In this document: positions 1-6,550 of the stretch, one piece after another
Layout: each line of letters starts with the position of its first letter
Numbering within the stretch: the first letter of the stretch is position 1
Assembly: GCA_903913345.1 (NCBI GenBank)
Contig: CAIWLA010000456.1
Location: 1-9,416 of the forward strand
Direction of reading: 5' to 3'
DNA: 9,416 nucleotides
DNA from: an uncultured Magnetococcales bacterium
Lineage (GTDB): Bacteria; Pseudomonadota; Magnetococcia; Magnetococcales; Magnetaquicoccaceae
Position numbers and translations under genes: made by a program
The notes under the pieces: model-generated
Databases searched by the model: none
The model's input: only the letters and a program-made list of their open reading frames with translations
What the model was told of the DNA's origin: nothing

Positions 1-430
1 CCAAAGCCTTTTTGGCCTTGTCCAACTCTTTTTTGTCCAGGTCGAGTTTTTCTTGCTCCTGGGAGAGGGTCAGCCGCGCCTTTTCCAGGTTGTCCCGTTC
101 CAGCTTGGTTGTCTCCAGAGCCTTTTTGGCCTTGTCCAACTCTTTTTTATCCAGGTCGAGTTTTTCCTGTTCCTGGGAGAGAGAGAACCGCGCCTTTTCC
201 AGGGCGTTTCTCTCCAGTTTGGTTGTCTCCAGGGCCTCTCTGGCCGTGTCCAGATCTTTTTTGGCTAGGTCGAGTTTTTCCTGTTCCTGGGAGAGGGCCA
301 GCCTCGCCTTTTCCAGGGTCTCCTGTTCCTGTTTGGTTTTCTCCACCACTTGCCTGGTCGTGTCCAGATCTTTTTTGGCCAGGTCGAGCCTTTCCTGTTC
401 CTGGGAGAGGACCAGCCGCGCCTTTTCCAG
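1..430 (-). repeat. Tandem 114-bp repeats encoding 38-residue coiled-coil units
   Basis: Three complete units (317-430, 203-316, 89-202) and one cut by the window edge (2-88) sit in the minus-strand PEGA gene. Each unit begins LEKAR and contains LSQEQE(K/R)LDL. Leucine or valine occupies unit positions 1, 8, 15, 22 and 29, so five heptads are in register, followed by a 3-residue phase shift before the next unit. The two units nearest the N-terminus share LDLAKKDLDT. The other two share LDLDKKELDKAKKAL, which suggests recent pairwise duplication. The array continues beyond the window. Confidence 0.9.
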
Positions 431-847
431 GGTCTCTCGTTCCTGTTTTAATTTTTTCCACTCTTCTTCCAGACGGGCTGTACTCGTCTCATCCAGATCC
501 TCTTTGCGTGCTGTGGGCGCATTGATGGGGCGGAGCACCACCTTGCCGATCCAATCCTGGTCGGTGACATCAATAAATCCCTTTTCTGTTTCATGATCGG
601 GTGCAGAGACGGATATTTGATAACGTCCCGGTTTCAAGAGCATATTGGGTTGGTAGGGTGCCTTCAGGTTCAGGATCTCCACCTTGGCACCCGACGGTTC
701 CACGAGCAGAGTGAAATGGTGCGGCGTCTTGCTCGCGGTACCGGTCCCCTCTCCGGCCAGAAGGAGAGGGTTTATGGGCCAGAAGAAGGCCAGAAAGAGG
801 ATTATCCGAAATATAACCCATTGATTTTTTTGTGCGAAAGTCAACAC
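1..847 (-). CDS. Exported PEGA-domain protein with repetitive coiled coil (3' end outside window)
   Basis: The reading frame is open from a GTG at 847-845 to the left edge, giving 282 codons with the C-terminus missing. The GTG is chosen because an AAGGGGG Shine-Dalgarno sequence lies 6 nt before it. Residues about 11-30 are strongly hydrophobic (WVIFRIILFLAFFWP), so the protein is exported or anchored in the inner membrane. Residues about 45-107 look like a PEGA domain: EPSGAKVEILN, then LLKPGRYQISVSAPDHE, ending in a VVLRP strand. PEGA domains are small beta modules found in surface or periplasmic proteins. From residue 115 on the chain is charged and helical, with 38-residue repeats from residue 140. 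The missing part could carry a catalytic domain; in similar proteins I recall a formylglycine-generating-enzyme-like domain, but nothing here shows it. Plus-strand open frames across this gene are antisense shadows. Function unknown. Confidence 0.82.
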   Translation of the reverse strand, partial: MLTFAQKNQWVIFRIILFLAFFWPINPLLLAGEGTGTASKTPHHFTLLVEPSGAKVEILNLKAPYQPNMLLKPGRYQISVSAPDHETEKGFIDVTDQDWIGKVVLRPINAPTARKEDLDETSTARLEEEWKKLKQERETLEKARLVLSQEQERLDLAKKDLDTTRQVVEKTKQEQETLEKARLALSQEQEKLDLAKKDLDTAREALETTKLERNALEKARFSLSQEQEKLDLDKKELDKAKKALETTKLERDNLEKARLTLSQEQEKLDLDKKELDKAKKAL

Positions 848-884
848 AAAGCACCCCCTTGAGCAGATGTCTGATTTGGGCAAG

Positions 885-974
885 AAAACATGCCCGAAGG
901 ATACCTGATTTTTTTGCCTGTTGCCATGTCTGTCATGGCATACCCAGGGCCATCACACCATCCGGGCATGTTTT
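885..974. repeat. 12-bp perfect inverted repeat bounding a 90-bp segment
   Basis: AAAACATGCCCG (885-896) is exactly complementary to CGGGCATGTTTT (963-974). The 66 bp between the arms contain a second inverted repeat. The segment lies between two divergent genes, upstream of both, so it is not placed like a transcription terminator. I see no clear target-site duplication outside the arms. It could be a cruciform-forming regulatory site, a structured RNA leader or a tiny remnant of a mobile element. Confidence 0.7.
922..940. promoter_or_regulatory. Inner hairpin / operator-like palindrome
   Basis: TGCCATG (922-928) and CATGGCA (934-940) form a perfect 7-bp inverted repeat around a 5-nt centre. 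It sits inside the larger inverted repeat between the divergent genes. The spacing fits either a small RNA hairpin or a binding site for a dimeric regulator. No T-run follows it, so it is unlikely to be a rho-independent terminator. Which role it has cannot be told from the sequence. Confidence 0.45.
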
Positions 975-1086
975 GAGGCATTGGCCGTAAATTTCTTTTT
1001 CAAAATCGGTTAAAATGGAGTAGATTGACCGGGACGGCGTGGAACAACCCCGTTTGTCGGTTCCTCACATCACTACCCAACCCCCA

Positions 1087-1410
1087 ATGAAAGCGAAAAA
1101 TCGGATGATGCACGTCAATCGTACAGGTACTTGTTGGAATTGTGGCGAGTCGCTTGCTGTTGAACATTTTGGTCGGCAAGATGACTGTCCGAGTTGTCAC
1201 CGGGATACCCGAGTGTGCAAAAATTGTTTCTTGTATGACCCGCTCTGCTACAATGCCTGCCGTGAAATCCAGGCGGAACGGGTGGTTGACAAGGAAGATG
1301 CCAATTTTTGTGATTTTTTCAAGGCGGTTCCGCCCTCTTCCAATCCGCGTCCGAGACGGCCGGTCGATACCTCGCGGCAGGCGGCCGAGGCCCTGTTCAA
1401 ATCAAAATAG
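1087..1410 (+). CDS. Small nine-cysteine putative zinc-binding protein of uncharacterised family
   Basis: With the ATG at 1087 the product has 107 residues. Cysteines are arranged as C16-x2-C19, C34-x2-C37, C44-x2-C47, then C54, C58 and C75. The first two pairs form a typical zinc ribbon (CWNCG ... CPSCH). The second half carries a signature I recognise from small conserved bacterial proteins of unknown function: CKNCxxYDP, YNxCRE, AERVVDKEDANFCDFF. The tail from residue 80 is rich in Pro and Arg and looks disordered. There is no signal peptide, so it is probably cytoplasmic. The start is uncertain: GTG at 1039 and ATGs at 1105 and 1108 are in frame and none has a good ribosome binding site. 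The stop lies 93 bp before the c-di-GMP enzyme on the same strand, so co-transcription is possible. A protein-protein or nucleic-acid role is a guess. Confidence 0.8.
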   Translation: MKAKNRMMHVNRTGTCWNCGESLAVEHFGRQDDCPSCHRDTRVCKNCFLYDPLCYNACREIQAERVVDKEDANFCDFFKAVPPSSNPRPRRPVDTSRQAAEALFKSK

Positions 1411-1503
1411 GCGGGTCGGTCACTTTGGGTGTGCGAGTCGTCTCACCGTTGGCCTGCCGGATGGTTGTTTGCTCTGGCCAATGTTATAAAAAAGGGATTC
1501 AAG

Positions 1504-4500
1504 ATGGCCTCCATCCCCCGGATTCGCTTCTGGCCTTATCTTGTCGCCGTTTTGTTGCCCACTGTGCTGATGCTGCCATCGGTGATGGCTGTCCTGGCCC
1601 ATTTGGGCGGAGAGGGTGACACCACTCGAAAAGAGTTGCTGGGATTGGTACAGATCCACCAGTTGAATGGGGTTGTGGCCCTTTTGCAGCAGGTGCGTGG
1701 GCTGAACCAGAGGGTGTTGCAGGGGGACGGGGGGGAGGTTGCAGAGCGGTTGCGGGAGGCGGAGTCTGCATTGGCCAGATCTTTGGCCGATCTGCGCGCT
1801 GGTCTGGAGCAGGATCCCTTGCAGATGGATGCCGCGCTCCAACAATTCCAGGGGTGGCTGGGCGATCTGGTGCACCCCGCCGGTGATGCCCAATCGCCGA
1901 ACAGTGTCTTTGAAAAACAGACCCTTTTGATCAACCGGGTGGTTGATCTTCGGCGCATGGTCCTGATTCGCTCCCATCTCTCTTTGGATGCCGATCTGAA
2001 GGCCTCTTTCCTGGCGGCGTTGGTGGGGACGGGATTGCCGGATCTGGAGGAGGCCGTTGGTCGGGCCAGGGGGGTGGGCAGTGGTCTGCTGACCCGACCG
2101 GTGCTGTCCGATGGGGATCGGTTGTCCTTCGAGGAGCGGTTGGGGGGGGTCAGAAGTCACTGGGAGCAGGTGAAAAACGACCAGCATGTCATTCTGGACT
2201 ATATTCCATCGCTGCAACCCCTGTTCGGCTGTTTTCAGGATTCTCTTCACCCCATGGTGCAACATTTCCTGGATGTCAGTGCCTCCTTGTTGCAGCACCG
2301 CCGGACTGGTGTGGAGGCCGAGCACTATTTTTCATTGGGGACACAAGTCATACAGGCTTCCAGGGGGTGTACCGATGCGGTGCGGACAGAGCTGATGCAC
2401 ACGCTGACGGAACGTCTGTCTGCAACGGAGCGTGATCGCTTCATTGTCTGGCTCGGAGCCTGTCTGGTCTGGTTTCTGGGTACCTGTTTTGTGATCTCCT
2501 CGTACCGGATGAATCGACGCGCCTTTGAGCAGGTGCAGGCCAGCGAGCATAAAAATCAGGCGATTGTCGAGGCGGCCGTGGATGGCATTTTGACGATTGA
2601 TGCCCACGGAACCATCCATTCGACCAATACGGCGGTCGATAACCTGTTTGGTTATCGAGCGGGAGAGTTGATTGGTCGCAATGTGCGTCTGCTCATGCCC
2701 TCTCCCCATCGGGAGGCCCACGATGGCTATTTGCACGCCTATCTGACCACTGGCATAAAACGGATCATCGGCTATACACGGGAGGTGGTGGGGGAGTGCA
2801 AGGATGGGGGACAATTTCCCCTGGAAATTGCCGTGGGAGAGTTCCGTTCGGGTGGGGAGACCTTTTTTACGGGCATTCTGCACGACATTACGGAGCGGAA
2901 AAGGGCCAAGGAGGCGTTGCAAGAGGCGTACAATGAATTGGAACACCGGGTGATGGAACGCACTCAGGAATTGCAGGGGGCCAATGCACAGTTGATGGAC
3001 AGCCTGGAGAGGCAAAAACAGGCGGAGAGCGGTCTGAGGTTGGCCGCCAAGGTGTTTGAACATGCCAGCGAAGCGATTGTGATTACAGAGATCGATGGGT
3101 CGATAGTCGATGTCAATGAGGCCTATTCGCGCATTACGGGTTATCAACGGGAGGAGGTGCTCGGTGCCAATCCCCGGATTGGAAAATCGGGGCGACACGA
3201 TCCGGCGTTTTACCGGGTCATGTGGGATGCCATAACCACCCAGGGCCAGTGGTCTGGCGAGGTGTGGGATCGGCGGAAAAACGGGGAGGTCTATCCCAAA
3301 TGGCTCACCATCAATGCCGTCAAGGATGGATCGGGTCAAACGACCCATTTTGTCGGCATTTTTTCCGACATCAGCCAGATCAAGATGACGGAGGAACGGC
3401 TGGAGCAGTTGGCCTTCTATGACCCGTTGACCCGGTTGCCCAACCGCATGTTGTTCAAGGATCGGGTGCAGCGTGCCATGGAGTGGACCAGTCGCCACCA
3501 GAAACGGGGAGCCGTCTTTTTTATCGATCTGGATCGGTTCAAGCATGTCAACGATACCTTTGGCCACGCCGCCGGGGATACGCTATTGACGGAGGTGGCC
3601 AGGCGGTTGCTGCTTTGTGTGCGTACTTCTGATACCGTTGCGCGGCTGGGTGGGGATGAATTTACCATTATTCTGACGGATTTGGATAAAGGGGACGAGG
3701 CCGCATCGGTGGCCCAGAAGATGATTGCCTCCGTCGCGAAGCCGGTGGATCTGGGTGGTCATCAGGCCAATATTGGGGCCAGCATTGGTATTGCCATCTT
3801 TCCCGACGATGGGGAGACCTACGATGTGATCACCCAGTATGCCGATATGGCCATGTATCATGCCAAGGAGAGTGGTTGCGGCACCTATCGGTTTTTTGAA
3901 CCGGGGATGAATGCCCAATCGGCCAAACGGGCCATGATGGAGAGCCATTTTCATACCGGGTTGCAGAACCGGGAGTTCCTCCTGCACTATCAGCCCAAGG
4001 TGGAGGTGCTCTCCGGGCGGATTGTCGGGATGGAGGCCCTGGTGCGTTGGCAACCCGCAGATGGCCCCCTGATTTCTCCGCTGGATTTTATTCCGTTTGC
4101 CGAGGAGACCGGTCTCATCGTCCCTCTGGGGCGGGATATTTTGCGCATGGCGTGTCATTACAATAAACATTTATTGGATGCCGGTCTGGCTCCCTTGCAT
4201 GTGGCGGTCAATTTGTCCGGGCGGCAGTTCCAGGACAAGAATCTCCATTCCTCCATCCAGGCCATTCTGGAGGAGACGGGTCTCTCCCCGGAACATCTGG
4301 AACTGGAAGTGACCGAAAGCATGATGATGAAGGATGAGCGGCAGGCGATTGTCATCCTGAAACAATTGCGGGATATGGGGTTGACCCTGGCCATGGACGA
4401 TTTTGGGACGGGTTATTCCTCCCTGAGTTATCTGAAGCGGTTTCCCATCAACAGTCTCAAGATTGATCAATCCTTTGTGCGCGACCTGGTGGCGGATTCT

Positions 4501-4701
4501 GACGATGCCGCGATTGTCTCTGCCATCGTCTCCATGGCCAAAAGTCTCCGCCTGCGCGTGGTGGCAGAAGGGGTGGAAAATCAGGGTCAGGCGGATTTTC
4601 TGAAAGGTCTGGATTGTGACGAATTGCAGGGTTATTGGATCAGTCGTCCGCTGGAGGGCGCGGCGTTTACGCGGTTTTTGACAGAGTGGGGGGAGATATG
4701 A
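1504..4701 (+). CDS. Membrane-bound PAS-PAS-GGDEF-EAL cyclic-di-GMP enzyme
   Basis: The protein has 1065 residues from ATG 1504, preceded by AAGGGA at 6 nt; an upstream in-frame GTG (1429) would add 25 residues unlike a membrane anchor. TM1 is about 9-31 and TM2 about 313-333. Between them lies a roughly 280-residue helical periplasmic sensor resembling four-helix sensor domains of chemoreceptors and GGDEF proteins. PAS1 (about 350-470) is FixL-like, with His406 and Arg426 at the places of the FixL heme ligand and distal arginine. PAS2 is about 512-630. The GGDEF domain (about 634-800) has intact GGDEF at 716-720 and an RTSD product-inhibition site at 707-710. The EAL domain (about 815-1060) has EAL at 844-846, DDFGTG at 965-970, Lys986, Glu1022 and Gln1042. 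Both synthesis and breakdown of c-di-GMP are therefore possible. Its stop overlaps the next start. Confidence 0.95.
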   Translation: MASIPRIRFWPYLVAVLLPTVLMLPSVMAVLAHLGGEGDTTRKELLGLVQIHQLNGVVALLQQVRGLNQRVLQGDGGEVAERLREAESALARSLADLRAGLEQDPLQMDAALQQFQGWLGDLVHPAGDAQSPNSVFEKQTLLINRVVDLRRMVLIRSHLSLDADLKASFLAALVGTGLPDLEEAVGRARGVGSGLLTRPVLSDGDRLSFEERLGGVRSHWEQVKNDQHVILDYIPSLQPLFGCFQDSLHPMVQHFLDVSASLLQHRRTGVEAEHYFSLGTQVIQASRGCTDAVRTELMHTLTERLSATERDRFIVWLGACLVWFLGTCFVISSYRMNRRAFEQVQASEHKNQAIVEAAVDGILTIDAHGTIHSTNTAVDNLFGYRAGELIGRNVRLLMPSPHREAHDGYLHAYLTTGIKRIIGYTREVVGECKDGGQFPLEIAVGEFRSGGETFFTGILHDITERKRAKEALQEAYNELEHRVMERTQELQGANAQLMDSLERQKQAESGLRLAAKVFEHASEAIVITEIDGSIVDVNEAYSRITGYQREEVLGANPRIGKSGRHDPAFYRVMWDAITTQGQWSGEVWDRRKNGEVYPKWLTINAVKDGSGQTTHFVGIFSDISQIKMTEERLEQLAFYDPLTRLPNRMLFKDRVQRAMEWTSRHQKRGAVFFIDLDRFKHVNDTFGHAAGDTLLTEVARRLLLCVRTSDTVARLGGDEFTIILTDLDKGDEAASVAQKMIASVAKPVDLGGHQANIGASIGIAIFPDDGETYDVITQYADMAMYHAKESGCGTYRFFEPGMNAQSAKRAMMESHFHTGLQNREFLLHYQPKVEVLSGRIVGMEALVRWQPADGPLISPLDFIPFAEETGLIVPLGRDILRMACHYNKHLLDAGLAPLHVAVNLSGRQFQDKNLHSSIQAILEETGLSPEHLELEVTESMMMKDERQAIVILKQLRDMGLTLAMDDFGTGYSSLSYLKRFPINSLKIDQSFVRDLVADSDDAAIVSAIVSMAKSLRLRVVAEGVENQGQADFLKGLDCDELQGYWISRPLEGAAFTRFLTEWGEI

Positions 4702-5621
4702 TGAGGAGATGTCCGGGTTGTCCGGGGGCCGTTCTGGCCCTGGTCGTGCTCTTTTTGTGCTGGCCCTTTGTGTTGTTGGCCACCGACTTGACCCCCGATG
4801 ACATGGATGTGATCATTCGTCTGGCGGGCAAACAGCGTATGCTGACCCAGAAGATGGGCAAGGAGATCCTGCTGGTTGTCTCTGGCGTCCATGTGGCCGA
4901 AAACCGGTACAACCTGGAGGGGACGGCCATTCTGTTTGACCGAACCCTGAAAGGTCTGCTCCAGGGGGATGCCGGTCTCGGTCTGGCGAGGATGGACCAT
5001 GTGGATATTGTGGCCCAACTGGAAACGGTCTCTCGTTTGTGGATACCGTTCCAGAAACAGGTGAATGCCACACTCACCGGAAAAATGTCGAGGCTCATGT
5101 TGACTGAAATGGTCGATGAAAATGGGATTCTTTTGGAAAATATGAATAAAGTCGTCGAAATGGTGGTGGCTCTGGCTGGAAAAAATGAGGGGGGGGGTTC
5201 TCGTGCAGCCCTGTTCACGGTGATCAATCTCTCTGGGAGAGAGGGCATGTTGACCCAAAAGATGACCAAGGAATTCCTTCTGATTGTCAATGGTATTGAC
5301 CCGGTGGGCAATCGGTCCAAACTGAAGGGCACGATGGATCTGTTTGACCGAACGTTGAATGGTCTCCTGGACGGGAGCACCGAACTGGGATTGCCCGGCA
5401 CCAGGGAGGAGTCCATCCGCAACCAATTGGGAACGGTCAAGGGGCTTTGGTTGTACTACAGACCCATTCTCGATGCCTCTGTGGTGGGCAATGGTGGGGG
5501 TGTTGCCTACAACGATCTGGAAAAGGTGGCCCAGATCAACCTGCGTCTGCTGGGGGAGATGCACATGGCGACCAAAATGGTTGAGTTCATGGCTGGCAAG
5601 AGGGATCGTTCCGGTTTTTGA
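4698..5621 (+). CDS. Secreted protein of two tandem PilJ/NarX-type sensor domains
   Basis: The product has 307 residues. Residues 1-28 form a signal peptide (hydrophobic ALVVLFLCWPFVLLA), giving a soluble periplasmic protein. It consists of two homologous halves offset by 136 residues. The first holds LAGKQRMLTQKMGKEILL from residue 42, the second LSGREGMLTQKMTKEFLL from 178. Both continue with GT.(I/D)LFDRTL.GLL and QL.TV..LW. The AG-x2-RM-type motif matches the PilJ family (type IV pili chemoreceptor N-terminal domain), the fold that binds nitrate in NarX. There is no transmembrane helix after the signal peptide and no output domain. The start overlaps the stop of the c-di-GMP gene (ATGA, 4698-4701); a second ATG at 4701 has better spacing from the GGGAG site. 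I infer that it binds a small ligand and partners with the upstream enzyme or another receptor. Confidence 0.88.
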   Translation: MMRRCPGCPGAVLALVVLFLCWPFVLLATDLTPDDMDVIIRLAGKQRMLTQKMGKEILLVVSGVHVAENRYNLEGTAILFDRTLKGLLQGDAGLGLARMDHVDIVAQLETVSRLWIPFQKQVNATLTGKMSRLMLTEMVDENGILLENMNKVVEMVVALAGKNEGGGSRAALFTVINLSGREGMLTQKMTKEFLLIVNGIDPVGNRSKLKGTMDLFDRTLNGLLDGSTELGLPGTREESIRNQLGTVKGLWLYYRPILDASVVGNGGGVAYNDLEKVAQINLRLLGEMHMATKMVEFMAGKRDRSGF

Positions 5622-5687
5622 TCGATTCGGGATGATTGACGGGCATGGCCATTTTTTTATGGACTTGTCCTTTTTTTTAACAGATAC

Positions 5688-5701
5688 TTGATGTGGATCA
5701 A
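5688..5701. promoter_or_regulatory. Perfect FNR/ANR-type box upstream of the nitrate respiration genes
   Basis: TTGATGTGGATCAA matches the FNR consensus TTGAT-N4-ATCAA at all ten defined positions. It lies 67 bp after the PilJ-type gene and 97 bp before the start of the cytochrome gene. FNR-family proteins bind such sites when oxygen is absent and commonly activate nap operons. The best -10 candidate downstream puts the box centre near -58 to -61, the class I activating position. The match is direct; the regulator itself is not in the window. Confidence 0.85.
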
Positions 5702-5720
5702 TTCTGACAAATCGCACATC

Positions 5721-5748
5721 TTGCACTTTTTTTGGGACGGCATAATTT
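5721..5748 (+). promoter_or_regulatory. Weak candidate promoter for the cytochrome-napA operon
   Basis: TTGCAC (5721-5726) could serve as -35. CATAAT (5741-5746) or TAATTT (5743-5748) could serve as -10, with spacers of 14 or 16 bp. Neither pair is a good sigma70 promoter, which is what an activator-dependent promoter below an FNR box would look like. The leader to the ATG at 5799 would be about 45 nt and contains a GGAGG ribosome site at 5786-5790. Confidence 0.35.
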
Positions 5749-5798
5749 GATACGCGGTTCCGTTGTTGTCCACTTCTTTTTTTGCGGAGGGAAATGGT

Positions 5799-6491
5799 AT
5801 GCACTATCCAAGCAAGGCCATCATGTTGCTGGCCACATCCATGCTCTGTCTGTCCGGTTGTGCGGGCGAGACGGGGAAGCCGGGGACTGAAAACGCCCCC
5901 GCCCCTCTCCCCCGCCCCCTCTCGGCGGAGGCACAGCACGGCAAGCTCCTGTTCAAGGACAACTGTGTGGTGTGTCATCAGGAGGATGGCATCGGCAAGC
6001 CGGGGCTGGCCCCCTCCCTGACCAACAAGGAGTTGTTGACGGCGGGGTCCGATCGCTTCTTGACGGAGACCATTCGGGATGGTCGTCTGCCCGCCCCCAT
6101 GATCCCCTTCGGCGAAGTGCTGAAGCCTGGCGATATCAAGGACATTATCCACTATCTCCGTTCCTACAGTCAGGCACCGGTTCAGGGTGATCAACTGGAT
6201 GCCAGCCCGCCAGCCAAGGGCGATCCGGCACTGGGCAAACCGTTGTTTGCGCAAATTTGCGCCGGTTGCCATGGTCCCAGGGGTCAAGGCTATGAGGCCT
6301 CTGTCTCCGGCACGGCCATTGGCAATCCCGGTTTCCTGAGCAAGGCGTCTGATGGCTATATTCGATATATCGTCACCAATGGTCGCTCCAACACCCCCAT
6401 GCGCGGCTTTTCCGGTTCGAGTGGTCTGGCCAATTTGACCCCTGAGGAGATTGATCACATCATTTCCTATCTGAGAACCATTCAGAACTGA
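5799..6491 (+). CDS. Diheme cytochrome c lipoprotein
   Basis: The protein has 230 residues from ATG 5799, with GGAGG 8 nt upstream. The N-terminus is a lipoprotein signal with lipobox LSGC at residues 18-21; lipidated Cys21 would tether it to a membrane facing the periplasm. A Pro/Ala-rich linker follows. Two class I cytochrome c domains come next: heme motif CVVCH at 56-60 with a likely Met ligand in LPAPMIPFG, and CAGCH at 154-158 with a likely Met in NTPMRGF. Each domain ends in an IIHYLRSY or IISYLRTI helix typical of the family. It lies 59 bp before napA and shares the FNR-controlled upstream region, so it most likely passes electrons towards NapA, in the role NapB or NapM has elsewhere. 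It is not homologous in layout to NapB or to the NapC/NapM multiheme proteins. Direct transfer to NapA is inferred. Confidence 0.9.
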   Translation: MHYPSKAIMLLATSMLCLSGCAGETGKPGTENAPAPLPRPLSAEAQHGKLLFKDNCVVCHQEDGIGKPGLAPSLTNKELLTAGSDRFLTETIRDGRLPAPMIPFGEVLKPGDIKDIIHYLRSYSQAPVQGDQLDASPPAKGDPALGKPLFAQICAGCHGPRGQGYEASVSGTAIGNPGFLSKASDGYIRYIVTNGRSNTPMRGFSGSSGLANLTPEEIDHIISYLRTIQN

Positions 6492-6550
6492 GGATCCAGA
6501 CACGTTGGCGTTTCCAACCACATGAAAACCTTATAGAATATACGGAGAGC

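Noticed and set aside
12..596. Plus-strand open frame of 194 codons, Ser/Phe/Arg-rich and repetitive
   Set aside because: It is the complement of the coiled-coil repeats of the minus-strand PEGA gene, which has a good start, a signal segment and a recognisable domain; the low-complexity translation is a shadow.
1009..1015. TTAAAAT as a -10 element for the nine-cysteine gene
   Set aside because: No -35 sequence at an acceptable distance could be found, and the start codon of the gene is itself uncertain.
848..1086. CRISPR array or tRNA in the intergenic region
   Set aside because: There are no regularly spaced direct repeats and no cloverleaf; only the nested inverted repeats are present.
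1462..1490. Possible promoter before the c-di-GMP gene (TGGTTG, 17 bp, TATAAA)
   Set aside because: The -35 element is poor and the transcript would begin after the AAGGGA ribosome site that supports the start at 1504.
2332..3567. Minus-strand open frame of 411 codons opposite the c-di-GMP gene
   Set aside because: Antisense to clearly recognisable PAS and GGDEF coding sequence, with no domain of its own.
5641..5680. Possible terminator after the PilJ-type gene (GGACTTGTCC followed by a run of eight T)
   Set aside because: The stem can be only 3-4 bp with a very small loop, too weak to call, although the T-run leaves termination possible.
4632..6521. Minus-strand open frame of 629 codons
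   Set aside because: It runs antisense through the double PilJ gene, the FNR-box gap and the cytochrome gene, all of which have strong family evidence on the plus strand. Its translation has no recognisable domain.
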